From assembly GCA_900323505.1 (NCBI GenBank), contig OOIN01000006.1, positions 806,001 through 870,000 of the forward strand: a stretch of 64,000 nucleotides of DNA. Reading direction: 5' to 3'. Shown piece by piece: positions 39,840-49,629 of this stretch. The stretch is from Ustilago trichophora. Its lineage: Eukaryota; Basidiomycota; Ustilaginomycetes; Ustilaginales; Ustilaginaceae. The first letter of the stretch is position 1. Each line of letters opens with the position of its first letter. The translations under genes were made by a program, and so were the position numbers. The notes beneath the pieces were generated by a model, which ran no database searches, was not told the DNA's origin, and saw only the letters and a list, made by a program, of their open reading frames with translations.

Positions 39840-41120
39840 ATGGCTGGCTACCAAAAGGACAAGTCTTCCAAGCCAAATACGAGACTTCGTGCCTTTGGCG
39901 ACTCGGACGACGACGACGACGATGACAATGCCCACCATCCCTTGACATCCAGCCGACACCAAGAGATCGTCTCTTTTGGTCGTGATGGAGCTCAAGAACG
40001 AAAGGCAGCACCCGCACCTGCTGCGCCACGAGTTATCCCTGTCGCTTCCAACCTCGACTGGCGACAAGACCGAAAGCAACGTCTCGGCATGGCTTCCAAC
40101 CTTCAGTCGCTCGGTCCTCTGGTCTCGATGCGTCGCGCGGATTCCTCAGCTGTACCAGGCTCCAACCCCTCCTCCTCTACCGTGAACGGCGACTCCAATG
40201 CGGATGCAATCAACACAGAAGCTCAGAAAAGCGGGCTCGAATTGCGAAAGTCAAAGCCGCACAAAGATGACTCGGCCGAAGGCAGCCCAAAAGATGATGC
40301 ACAGGCCCAGGGTTCAGCCGTGCCAGCTGCACCGGTCACAGCTACAGAAGAAGCAGGAACCGATCAAGAAGCACTCAAAGCCCTGTTGGCAGGCGAAGGG
40401 GCTGGGAGTAGCTACACAGGCGAGCCTTTGGTCATCCACCAGGAATCCGAAACCGAAGTGCTTCAACACGACATTGACACCAGGCCTGATGCGCCTACCC
40501 TCGACGACTATGCAGCCACCCCCATCGACCAGTTCGGCATGGCTCTGCTTCGAGGTATGGGCTGGAAGGAAGGTATGGGCGCAGGGAAAGGCGGAAAGGG
40601 TCCTCAGCAGGCCGCCGAACCCAAAAAGCGCGCAGCGCTCCTCGGTCTCGGCGCCAAGGAACGACCTAGCGGACCTTCGGGCTTGCCTTCATCTTCCTCA
40701 CGTAGCTACCGATCCAAGGACAAGCGCGACTACAGATATGTGCCCGTTGCCAAAGGCGAGAGTCGGTCTGCCTCGAATGGGCGGTCAGATGCATCCGATC
40801 AACATCCACGAGACGACCGCCATTCCGAGGACCGGCCCAAAGACAAAGGCTCGTTCCGCGACGACCACAAAAGGGACAGAGATGATCGACACGCAAGCAC
40901 TCGCGACAGCTCGCGTCACGAGTCTTCACGTTCTTCCCATCGAAAGCGTTCACGAAGTCCCAAGAGGCATCGGGACGACGACAGAGATCGCCACCGTGAC
41001 AGACGTAGAGATGACAGAGACACTGAGAGGCGTTCGCATGGCTCGTCGAGGTCAGAGTTCGAGCGCAGATCTGATCGGGACCGCGAACGCGACGATAGGC
41101 GGAGAGACCACCGTCGTTGA
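39840..41120 (+). CDS. SPP2: Pre-mRNA splicing factor Spp2 (GPKOW-like), G-patch protein
   Basis: 426 residues, single exon; start chosen at the ATG spanning 39840-39842, since upstream codons have only non-ATG starts. The N-terminus RLRAFGDSDDDDDDD is acidic, as in Spp2/GPKOW. The G-patch core is at about residues 222-260: YAATPIDQFGMALLRGMGWKEGMGAGKG, and RYVPVAK follows. The last 90 residues are an Arg/Asp/Ser-rich RS-like tail. Spp2 binds and activates the DEAH helicase Prp2 through its G-patch and so drives catalytic activation of the spliceosome in the nucleus. The yeast protein is much shorter; the RS-like tail resembles larger homologues. Confidence 0.88.
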   Translation: MAGYQKDKSSKPNTRLRAFGDSDDDDDDDNAHHPLTSSRHQEIVSFGRDGAQERKAAPAPAAPRVIPVASNLDWRQDRKQRLGMASNLQSLGPLVSMRRADSSAVPGSNPSSSTVNGDSNADAINTEAQKSGLELRKSKPHKDDSAEGSPKDDAQAQGSAVPAAPVTATEEAGTDQEALKALLAGEGAGSSYTGEPLVIHQESETEVLQHDIDTRPDAPTLDDYAATPIDQFGMALLRGMGWKEGMGAGKGGKGPQQAAEPKKRAALLGLGAKERPSGPSGLPSSSSRSYRSKDKRDYRYVPVAKGESRSASNGRSDASDQHPRDDRHSEDRPKDKGSFRDDHKRDRDDRHASTRDSSRHESSRSSHRKRSRSPKRHRDDDRDRHRDRRRDDRDTERRSHGSSRSEFERRSDRDRERDDRRRDHRR

Positions 41121-41531
41121 CGTTGCTCGCCGCGCGTTCTTTTCGCAGCATTGACAGCTCGCACATCTATAGATATCAAAGAAATGTCACCTATACCCCG
41201 GCTTGTGCTACATTAGTCGGTGGATCCATCGTGGACAAAGTAGCGAAGAAAGTTGCGTGTGAACAGTGCTGGTATTGATGTTGTCTTTCTCAACTCGCTT
41301 GCGGTTGGCGGAAAGTGCGACACGCTTGAAAATTTTAGAATAGCCGTCGAAAGCGCCGATGCGGGGTCCGGCTTTCAGGCCGAATTCTTCTTGCCCCATG
41401 CGTTTTGTGTACACAAACATGAGGTTCCACGTGAGACCCTTGCCCTCGTCAAGCACTGTACCCACCATCCCAAGCCTAACGAGCGGCGTACTCTTTGGCT
41501 TCAGTCCATCATTTTCAGTCCAACAGCAATC
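41121..41531. other. Intergenic region, SPP2 to TRIC-like gene
   Basis: 411 bp with no feature that can be supported beyond presumed 3' and 5' untranslated sequence. Confidence 0.6.
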
Positions 41532-42644
41532 ATGGGTCAAGCCAGCTTCTCGCTCACTACATTCGGTGATCAGCTCGAAGCATGGTCTCGAACACCGCTT
41601 CATCCCACTTTTCTTCCCGTGGGCGCGTTGGCTCTCATCCACGCAGCCAGAGTCAGCCATGCCACTCGTCAAGTTGCCGGTAGTCACAAAAATCGATTGG
41701 GCGTCTGGCAAGGTTTCCTGCTCAACCAGATCTTGATGTTTGGCGGTGTCGTCATTAGCAACATGTTGCTGGGGACACCTTCGTTGGTGTTGGTGGCTTG
41801 GCCGGTGGTGTTGCTCTACGGTGGAGTGCATGTGGTGTTGGATGTTACGCCGCTGGGTAAGGTGTTGTTGGAGCTACAGGATATCGAGCTTGTGGGGATC
41901 TTGTAAGTGTTCAACTGATGCTATAAAGGTGGCGTAAAGGTTTCGTAGGGGATGTGATACTGACATCGCCGGTTGACCTTGATCCCTCTGCGATGAAATG
42001 GTTAGAATGGACCTCTCCTTCGCGCTGTTGGACGGCATCCTCCGAGCGGAAGGAATCATCGACCTCGGTGTTGAGCTCGTAAGTGCCCGCTCCCTTCCCT
42101 TTCTCCATGTGAACATCTTCCCAACTCACCCCTACGATCTCCGACATTCGCTTCCCATCCCCCGTCACAGGTCCGAAAACATCCCTCGACCGAAATTTCA
42201 ACCTCGATTTCAGCCGCATTGCTCAATTCCGCCATCATCGGAGGAGGCGTTCCACTCCTCATCGACCTCTTTAAGCTCGACTCACCTACCGGCGAATGGG
42301 GCATCCGCACCCCAACTTGGGCCAAAGACCCTTTCAGTGGCACCAACGACATCATTAGCGCAACGTTGCTTGCATATGTCTATCTGGGGTTGAGCAGTCC
42401 TGCATCTGCACAGTTCCCTCTCATCGGAGGCATGATGAATAATTTTGGTCTGGATGGCCTGGGTGAGAGAGATATTCGCACTTTTTGCTCGCTGTTGCTT
42501 GGTGCAGGGTTGCTGGCGGAGAAGGCGGTCAAGTTGGCACAAGAGACTCCTCGCCAAAAGGCGAGGCCGATCAGTAGCAGCAAGAATGGCAGCTCTAACG
42601 GCAGCGCCAAGAGCCGCAAGCAATCCTCGAAGAAACAGCAATAG
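41532..42644 (+). CDS. TRIC-type trimeric intracellular cation channel-like membrane protein
   Basis: Three exons: 41532-41902, 42006-42078, 42171-42644 (GT-AG introns of 103 and 92 nt, phases 2 and 0), giving 305 residues. Hydrophobic segments are spread over residues about 20-260, followed by a basic Ser/Lys-rich tail. The order of features fits the TMEM38/TRIC family: TPLHPTFLPVGA, then MLLGTPSLVLVAWPVVLLYGGVHVVLDVTPLGKVLL (compare LLGEP and the P-L-D segment of TMEM38), a central LRAEGIIDLGVELV, and then a W-x-P and ATLLAY segment. TRIC proteins sit in the ER/SR membrane and pass potassium as counter-ions for calcium release. Sequence identity is low and assigned by eye, so an unrelated membrane protein is possible. 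Confidence 0.6.
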
Positions 42645-42749
42645 ATTATGTCACACTGAAAACTCTTCCACTCTGTAGACACGCTTCGTCATGGTTGACG
42701 AAGAGAATAATCAAATTGTGCTTGTTGGTTCACACACCATTTTTTTGAT

Positions 42750-45700
42750 CTACCAAATGCGTGAACGCACCATGTTGTACCGACTGACCTCCATCAGCGA
42801 GGTTTCCTTCTTGGGCTTTTGCTGGCCCTCGCCTTTCGCCTTTTCTCGGTCCTTGTCCTTCTGCGCCGGCATGACGTGCGTCCCATCGAGTTTGATCTGA
42901 ATCGCATCGTCATCGGGCTTATCGATGAACCGCCCAAGCGATTTGTCGTAGCTCCTTTCGTCCTTGTTCGTGCCAATGGGTGCTCTATCTCTTGCATTGA
43001 GGTTCTCTTCACCCTCCCGTTCGTGCATGGTAGCGTAACGATGAGAAGCAAAGCTGACGAGATTTGTACCCAGCAAAAGCTTGATGGCCACCAGAAAAGC
43101 CCAGGCGATGATGGCGGTGAGTGCCCATGCGGATCCCCTGACGAAGAGGTCGAGGGCTCGTACCCAGTCATTGTCGATATCGTTTGCGCCTAGTTTGCGA
43201 GCGACGACACCGATCCAGCCCGTTTCAGAGATACGAGGGTTGATGGGCGCAATACATTCATCAATGTGACTCGTATCGCCAATCATGCCGATGATCTGCA
43301 AGATCAGTCGAACGAGGAGACATGCCAACGGTAAAGCAGCGAAGCCGAGACGACGGCTGATGATGGGGCTCTGGTCGACAAAGGTATGCTTGCGGCTACT
43401 TTCTTTGGTTGAGGGACCTCCCACGACAAGGTCGCGACACAGGACGTCCATGAATCGGCCATAGACTGCAGGTCGGATGTGGTTGAACTTTGTGATAAAG
43501 GCATGCTTAAGCCAGTCAACGATGCACTCGCTGGCCAAGACGATGCAGACAGGTGTCAAGACCGTCTCGAGCAGACTGAGACTTGGGAACACCGTGAAAC
43601 TGGCGGGAAGAGGGCTTGAAGATGGTTCGAGAGATCCTCCTGACAGCTCGATCAAGTTTCGAAGACCGATGGCTGAAAGCATGAGGGTGAGTTGGAAGCG
43701 TTCAACGATGTCGGCGCACGTCATCTGGAAGACGTTTTCCTTTTCAAACTTTTTGAAGACGCTCGATTTAATCTCGACGAACTGGTTCGAGAGGAGCAGA
43801 GTGAGCAACGCATTGTCGTAGCTGTTGATGGCTACGTTGAGCGTCACGAGTTGGTAGAAGAGGACCAAGGTGTGTGCCAGTACGTAGCAGAGACTGAGGC
43901 AGAAGAAGCCTATCGGTCTCAGATACGGCTGCTTTCCGTTTTTACGTCGTGCAAGCGTGCTTCTAGAAAACAGCGAGTCGAGCAAGTCTTGGCCGAAACT
44001 GCAGCATAGGCGATCAGCAATCTCGAGCACGTTGAAAATGACTGAGAGCTTGACCACATCCTGGCCTCGCACAGAGTGGTACATCTTACTGGCGTCGGTG
44101 ATGCGCGACAAGATGATGCAGCTCAAAACGATAAGCAACATCTTGAGGATGTCGCATTTTTGGGAAGAGTGCAGATATCGCTTTTGGCCGCCAAGGATCC
44201 ATCTTGCACTGTTGCCGACCCACGTCCACATAGCTACACCGAATCGAAGTGGGAGGATGGTGAAAGTGTAGAGGAAGGAGTCGAGGCAGACGACGAACCC
44301 AAACATGATGATCTTTTCCATCCAAAAGGGAATCGAGATAAAGTTGGTGACCCTCTCCCATTTCATTTCCTGTGTAGCATCAAAGTCGGTGGCGAGCACT
44401 TCCTCTTTGAGATAGTCCCAGAGACTGAAAGGCGTTCTGTCTGGGCGGCCACTTGGCTTGTGCTGCGCTTCTTTTGCGGTCTCCGCTTGAGGGGTGGGCT
44501 TTGGTTCTGCATCTCCAGGCGCAGGATTGAATTCAGGCTCTTCGTGCAGCATGGCCAGGCTCAGCCTTGGGGTCATGTAAGCCTCCAAAGGCTCTTGCAT
44601 TTCGTTTTCAAAAATGAGGGGTGATGGTGCCAGACCTGCGAAGGAGCGTCTTTGCTTGAGACCGAAGGAGTTGAGCTCATCCGATCTCTGGAGCGATGGA
44701 GTTGAAGCTTTCAGGTCGTTGAGCGACAAATTGGTCCTGGGCGAAAGTGGTGGCCGCGTGAGTCGATCGGCTGTGCTCCCATTCATCTCTGAGCCAAGAG
44801 TCTTGCCCTTCAAAGCCATTGGGTCGGAGATGGGGACTTTTGGTGTTTGTGGCAATTTGCGGTTGACCGGAGAGGTCACATTTTCATCCGAGGAGTGATG
44901 GTCCTGTTGTTTGATTCTAGTTGCGCTGGATCGACGGCTGCCAGACAATTGAGCATGATCCTTGGTTTCTTTTTCCGAGTCGTAGTCATACCGCAGACCA
45001 TCGGCTCGGCCGCCTGCGTCAGCACTGTCTACTGCCTCAGCAAGATGTGACTGGTAATAAGACTCGCGCTGATGCCCCTGTTGCTGTGTTTCATAGATCG
45101 AGCTTGGTGGACTAGGTGAGGCATCGTTTCTCACAGTTGGAGAGACGCTGCCAAGATCCTCGGACGACGGTGAAGATGCAAAGGACGACATGCCTGACAG
45201 CAAGAGAGCTCGGCGACTTTTACGATACTGTTGTGTGGCTTCTCGGTAGGAGCGGCGATGTTGATTGAGTTCTTCAGCGTCGCCATCGTCGGAAAAGTCG
45301 GAGGCCGAATCTTCGTAGTTGGGACCCTCGTAGATGATGTTGCCGTCTTCGTCCATGAGGATGCTGTCTTCTTCGTCTTCCCAAACATCTTCGTCATCTT
45401 CAGTGGCAGCGGTTCCGTTGGGATGTGATCTGTTTGGAGGCTCAGCCGTCGATTCACGAGAGTGTGAGCCTGACAGGTCATCTGTAGGCAACGTAGGCGG
45501 ACCTAGATCATCTGCATGCTGAGCCGCGTTGTTGCTGCCGTTTGGCTCTGACACATTATGGTCTAACAGCAAATTAGCCGGTGCAACCTTCTTTGGTTCA
45601 GGGAGTAGCAGGCTATCATGCTCTGGCGACTCTCGTCGTAACGTCTCTTCGCTAACACGGTTTGAGCGGTCGAAGGTGTCAGGATCTGTTGCACTTCCAT

Positions 45701-45782
45701 TCGAGGAGGGAGCTGCGTGGTGCACAGCACCTGGGGCTTCAGGCGGCGGCAGCTGTGGGCCGCTCGTATCTTTGCCCTTCAT
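42750..45782 (-). CDS. TAPT1/Emp65-family ER membrane protein
   Basis: 1010 residues, single exon, ATG at 45782. Residues 1-430 are hydrophilic and Ser/Asp-rich with an acidic block (EDVWEDEEDSILMDEDGNIIYEGP). The TAPT1 domain starts at about residue 455: SLWDYLKEEVLATDFD, then NFISIPFWMEKIIMFGFVVCLDSFLYTFTILPLR, exactly the conserved pattern of human TAPT1 and yeast YER140W (Emp65). Six or more membrane segments follow to about residue 930, and a charged Lys/Glu tail ends the protein. Emp65 works with the SUN-like protein Slp1 in protecting unfolded proteins in the ER; TAPT1 has roles in cilia in animals. The size is larger than yeast because of the N-terminal extension. Confidence 0.9.
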   Translation of the reverse strand: MKGKDTSGPQLPPPEAPGAVHHAAPSSNGSATDPDTFDRSNRVSEETLRRESPEHDSLLLPEPKKVAPANLLLDHNVSEPNGSNNAAQHADDLGPPTLPTDDLSGSHSRESTAEPPNRSHPNGTAATEDDEDVWEDEEDSILMDEDGNIIYEGPNYEDSASDFSDDGDAEELNQHRRSYREATQQYRKSRRALLLSGMSSFASSPSSEDLGSVSPTVRNDASPSPPSSIYETQQQGHQRESYYQSHLAEAVDSADAGGRADGLRYDYDSEKETKDHAQLSGSRRSSATRIKQQDHHSSDENVTSPVNRKLPQTPKVPISDPMALKGKTLGSEMNGSTADRLTRPPLSPRTNLSLNDLKASTPSLQRSDELNSFGLKQRRSFAGLAPSPLIFENEMQEPLEAYMTPRLSLAMLHEEPEFNPAPGDAEPKPTPQAETAKEAQHKPSGRPDRTPFSLWDYLKEEVLATDFDATQEMKWERVTNFISIPFWMEKIIMFGFVVCLDSFLYTFTILPLRFGVAMWTWVGNSARWILGGQKRYLHSSQKCDILKMLLIVLSCIILSRITDASKMYHSVRGQDVVKLSVIFNVLEIADRLCCSFGQDLLDSLFSRSTLARRKNGKQPYLRPIGFFCLSLCYVLAHTLVLFYQLVTLNVAINSYDNALLTLLLSNQFVEIKSSVFKKFEKENVFQMTCADIVERFQLTLMLSAIGLRNLIELSGGSLEPSSSPLPASFTVFPSLSLLETVLTPVCIVLASECIVDWLKHAFITKFNHIRPAVYGRFMDVLCRDLVVGGPSTKESSRKHTFVDQSPIISRRLGFAALPLACLLVRLILQIIGMIGDTSHIDECIAPINPRISETGWIGVVARKLGANDIDNDWVRALDLFVRGSAWALTAIIAWAFLVAIKLLLGTNLVSFASHRYATMHEREGEENLNARDRAPIGTNKDERSYDKSLGRFIDKPDDDAIQIKLDGTHVMPAQKDKDREKAKGEGQQKPKKETSLMEVSRYNMVRSRIW

Positions 45783-46110
45783 GCAGAGCGGTACATGTGT
45801 AGATATATGTATGTGTGTGCAGGCGTGAGGCTGTGAATGTTGGAAAGTCGTGGTGGTAAGTTGACATATCCAGAATAGACCCTGTGCTGTAAGTTACTGA
45901 ACACGCTGGAGCAATTTGTGCGAGCGTGGGGGTTTTGTGGAGGCAATTTTTTTCGCGGAACTCGGATCATGAACTCACTTTGTTATCTTGCAAGAACTTC
46001 TTGCCCGAATGGTGTCGTTCAAGATAAGAATACATACGAGATCCTTTCCGACGCATATTGCAGCAATAGCCATCTTGACCTATTGCATCCATAACCGAAC
46101 GGATCCGAAC
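45783..46110. other. Divergent promoter, TAPT1 / N-methyltransferase
   Basis: About 330 bp shared upstream region between two divergent genes. An in-frame ATG at 46009 could move the methyltransferase start upstream. Short TG-rich patch at 45800-45825. Confidence 0.55.
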
Positions 46111-47503
46111 ATGGACACCGGAAGCATACCGCACGAAGATGAAGAACAACGACTCGAGAGGCAGCATTTCGCAAATGTGCTCAAAGCCTTTGACGATTAT
46201 CTTCCCTACTGCTTGATGGCCAACGATGCACGCCGCAGATCGTACTTTTCTCTTCCGCATGCGCATCAGCAGCTGCTCGCCGAACTGAATCAGTCGCTGC
46301 CTCTTCCGGAACTTGGAAACGGACCGTCTCAAGCACAGCAGTCACGCGGCTTTAAGGGGAGGCTGGAAGAGATCGACGACCGGATCCGCCGTAATGCGGA
46401 TCTGTTGACCATGATTGCGGACGAATCTCGTGGCTTTCTTGGCCCTGACCTTGTCGAGCAGAACGAGACGGCAGAAGAATCGAAAGCAAATCACGAATCA
46501 GGACACGGCGCCAGCAGTAGCAGCGGTAAAGGTGACCACAACGGCATTGCTGGCAAGGCAGGACGCAAACGCAGAAAGATCTTTGGACACGGGATCGACG
46601 CGATCCAGAGCACACTAAAGCAGTTTGTACGCGACTGGAGCCGCGAAGGCGAGGCAGAACGTCTAGCGGTCTATGGACCCTTGTTGGATGCTGTGGAGAG
46701 GCGATTTGGCAAGATTCCGTTCGAAAGCCGTGGTCATGTTCGCATTTTGGTTCCAGGAGCAGGGCTTGGTCGGCTTGCATTCGAGTATGCAGCACAGGGC
46801 TACTCGTGCCAAGGTAACGAGTTTAGCTTCTACATGCTGGTCGCTTCTCAACATATCCTCAACAAGACGAGCCAAGTGGAGGAACACACGATTTATCCAT
46901 TCATACACTCGTCGAGCAACTGGAGAACGGCCGACCACATGCTGCGTCCGATCCGCATACCCGATGTATTGCCGTCGATGCTGCCGCAAACGAGCGAATT
47001 CAGCATGGTGGCAGGAGACTTTTGCGAGGTCTACTCGAAGCCCGAGGAGAAGCGAGCGTGGCACGTGGTGGCCACTTGCTTCTTTATCGACACGGCCAGG
47101 AATGTGTTGCGATACATGGAAACTTTGAATCACCTCTTACCCATAGGAGGACACTGGATCAATGCAGGACCGCTGCTGTGGCATTTCGAGAACTCGGGCA
47201 ACTCTCGCGGTGGTTCGGGAGACAGTCTGAGCATCGAGCTGACGCTGGACGAGCTTGTGCAGCTTTTGCCCAAAATGGGCTTTGAACTCGAGGTGAGTGC
47301 ACTTTTGCCGTCGTGGAAGCTCCAACAAGGCCGTGATACTGACCCTTGCTTCCTCTGGTGTCTGCGCCAACCTACAGGAACGCCAACAACTCTCGCCAAC
47401 GCCGTACACGGGCATGCTCAACGGTATGCTGCAGTACCACTACCTGCCCGAATTCTTTGCATGCCGAAAGGTGCGAGACGTCGAGCCAGCACCGGTAGTT
47501 TAG
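46111..47503 (+). CDS. Carnosine N-methyltransferase family protein (CARNMT1/N2227-like)
   Basis: Two exons, 46111-47292 and 47378-47503 (85-nt intron, phase 0), 435 residues. Without splicing the frame runs into unrelated sequence, whereas splicing adds ERQQLSPTPYTGMLNGMLQYHYLPEFFAC, the normal end of the family. The Rossmann methyltransferase motif I is VRILVPGAGLGRLAFEYA. NEFSFYMLVASQHILN, YPFIHSSSNW and WHVVATCFFIDTARNVL are characteristic blocks of N2227/CARNMT1. A Gly/Ser/His-rich insert lies at about residues 125-150. The animal enzyme makes anserine from carnosine using S-adenosylmethionine; yeast YNL092W is the fungal counterpart and its substrate is not settled. ATG 46111 is preferred over the in-frame ATG at 46009 because family similarity starts soon after it. 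Confidence 0.88.
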
Positions 47504-47565
47504 AGCAGAAACTTTTTTTTTTCTCATTGACTTGCTCGCATGGTATTGATTACAGAAGGACAGAC

Positions 47566-48289
47566 TTAGACGCGAGCCTTGGCGTCGGTCTGAGCAGCCT
47601 TGAAGCGCTCCTCGGCCTCCTTGAAGTTGATGACCGACCAGATGTTCTTGAAGTAATCTGTAGAAGAAGGAAGAGGGAAGGAATCACAGAATGTCAGCGT
47701 ATGGAAAAGGTGTCAAGAGATATGGAGAGAGAAAAAAAAAAAAGAAAAAAAAAAACTCACCAGCCTTGACATTCTTGTACTGGAGGTAGAAAGCGTGCTC
47801 CCAAGCGTCAACACCAATGATGGGGTGGTGCGAGATGAGAGGGTCCTGGTCCTTGGTGGTGACAACCTCGAGCTTGGAGTTCTTGGGGTTGAAACCGAGC
47901 CATCCCCAACCGGAGCCCTGGATGGTGGCGATGGTGGCGTTGAAGGAGGACTTGAGGTTGTCGAGCGAGCCAAAGTCACGCTCGATGGCCTGCTTGAGGG
48001 GACCGTCGTGAAGGGATCCACCGCCCTGGCTGGAGGGGGCGAGGTTCTTCCAGAAGAGCGAGTGGTTGATGTGACCACCACCGTTGAACTTGATGGCAGA
48101 CTGGAGCTCGATCTGCTTGCGAACGTCGTTGGACGAGATGGCCGAGTTGTAGGCCTTGATGGCGTTGTTGAGGTTGGTGACGTAGAGCTGGTGGTGCTTG
48201 GTGTGGTGGATGGTCATGATCTCCTCGGAGATGGCGGGCTCGAGCGCATTGTAAGCGTAGGGAAGCTGGGGGAGAGTGTGCTCAGACAT
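47566..48289 (-). CDS. Manganese superoxide dismutase, cytosolic type (no targeting peptide)
   Basis: Exons 47761-48289 and 47566-47657 (103-nt intron, phase 1); 206 residues. Metal ligands are visible: His28 in TIHHTKHH, His76 in [10 protein letters not shown], and Asp161 and His165 in [13 protein letters not shown]. The Gln near residue 148 (TKDQDPL) is the outer-sphere glutamine position of Mn- rather than Fe-enzymes. Exon 2 completes the fold with [19 protein letters not shown]. The protein starts directly with [18 protein letters not shown], where mitochondrial enzymes carry a presequence, so it should stay in the cytosol, as reported for some other fungi. It removes superoxide. It ends 62 bp from the stop codon of the convergent methyltransferase gene. 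The intron is A-rich on the plus strand. Confidence 0.93.
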
Positions 48290-48368
48290 TTTTGCGATAT
48301 CGACGACGGTGGTTGGTTGTGAGTGATGGAATAAGATTGTAAGGATCCAAGCAGAGCAAGCGTGTGTC

Positions 48369-48376
48369 TATATATT
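48369..48376 (-). promoter_or_regulatory. Candidate TATA box of the Mn-SOD gene
   Basis: AATATATA on the minus strand, about 80 bp upstream of the start codon at 48289. Same spacing as the TATA element of the aldo-keto reductase gene. Confidence 0.5.
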
Positions 48377-48481
48377 TTGAAAGCGGCGAACGAGCCAATT
48401 TGGTGAGGAAAGGGAAGCTTTGGTGTGGAGACTGAGCTCGTGACTGGTCATCCGCCCTGTGTGCGGGAATGGATCTCTACT

Positions 48482-48505
48482 GTACAGTACAGTACAGTAC
48501 AGTAC
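48482..48505. repeat. Five tandem GTAC elements at 5-nt spacing
   Basis: GTAC at 48482, 48487, 48492, 48497 and 48502, each separated by one A and flanked by T on both sides. Each GTAC is self-complementary. The array lies about 193-216 bp upstream of the Mn-SOD start codon. It may be a pentanucleotide microsatellite or a cluster of protein-binding sites; the sequence alone cannot decide. Confidence 0.85.
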
Positions 48506-48757
48506 TGTATCTCCGCCCCGCGATTTCCCATTTTGGCGGGCAATCCGGCCGCTTCGGTTATGCCGTGCTTTGGTCGAGGGTGAGAAAATTGGAAGGAATT
48601 CTGGCGCCTTCGCTGTTTCTCTGTTCTTTCGATCAGTGCTCAGCTTGTTACGCCATTTCCAACTCTGACATGGTCCGTGCTCAATCATTCGCGCCGCGGT
48701 GGATTTTGTGAAAAATGTTCTTTTATATATGCAACTTTTTCCCTGCGCAACATGCAA

Positions 48758-48859
48758 GCATTGATAGTGTAGGGGTATCATGAGTCGTTGCCACTCATCG
48801 CCTGCATAAGGCGTGACTACCGATTCGACTCGACCGGGGTTCGAGTCCCCGTCAATGCA
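48758..48859 (+). tRNA. tRNA-Gly(GCC), intron-containing, copy 2
   Basis: Identical to copy 1 over all 102 bases, including the 31-nt intron (48794-48824), with anticodon GCC at 48790-48792. Followed by TTTCTTTTT as terminator. The flanking sequence differs from copy 1 beyond a few bases on each side, except for the shared CAA just before the gene. Confidence 0.95.
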
Positions 48860-49629
48860 TTTCTTTTTGCAATTTGTTTTTTGGCTGTCCTCTTTTTTTT
48901 TTTTGCCTCACTTTCCGACAAATTCTATTTCAATTCCTTCTCCCGCACTCGGGAGGAGAGGCATGCATTCAAGATCATGATTAGACATCGCCAGCGCGAC
49001 CCACATGCCAGCGATTGCATCTTGCTTCAAGAAAAGATAGGGGCAAGGCTTATACAGTAGAAGTGGGACGTGCGAAAACCCTTGGAATCCTCCACCTCGA
49101 ATTTTGGAAAAGAGTGCCGTCACTCGGCATCGATTTTGGTGTTGTCAAAAAGAGTTTGCCAAGCGGCTTATCGAGCTGTGGATACCTCTTTTTAGCTTTG
49201 TCTTGGCAGCCGTCTTTCCCCCACTTCCATCGAACAAGGCGCATTCGTAGCAAGTGCTGACCATAGGTGGATACAAAGGCCAGCTCAACGGAGGGCCACG
49301 TTGAGGAGGGCCACCTTTGAGCTCGACGGAGCGCGAATTTGGCTCGCATTTTTTGAGCGAAATTCTCGAACCGATGCTGCCCCCGGTCGTGCGTTGCACA
49401 AATATCACGATTTTCTGCTTATCACCATCCTTCCAATCCTTTCTTTCTTCATCATACAAGGCCGCTGCTTGGCCTTCCAGCACCATAACGCCTCCCTCCG
49501 TATACATCCACTCTCTCGGCATACAGCTCATCTAGACTTTTCCTTCTAGACAACTTCAACCTCATCTGTACACGAGCGCGCTTTGGAATCCAACCCCTGC
49601 CCATCAGCGCCAGTGCGACTCTCGCCGAA
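48860..49629. other. Intergenic region upstream of the PIN-like carrier
   Basis: 770 bp with a T run at 48891-48904 close to the tRNA. No gene is seen; short frames on both strands lack motifs. Confidence 0.55.

Larger units (their letters stand above)
48290..48757. other. Mn-SOD upstream region
   Basis: 468 bp between the SOD start and tRNA-Gly copy 2. It holds a TATA box for the SOD and a five-copy GTAC array; otherwise nothing supportable. Confidence 0.6.
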
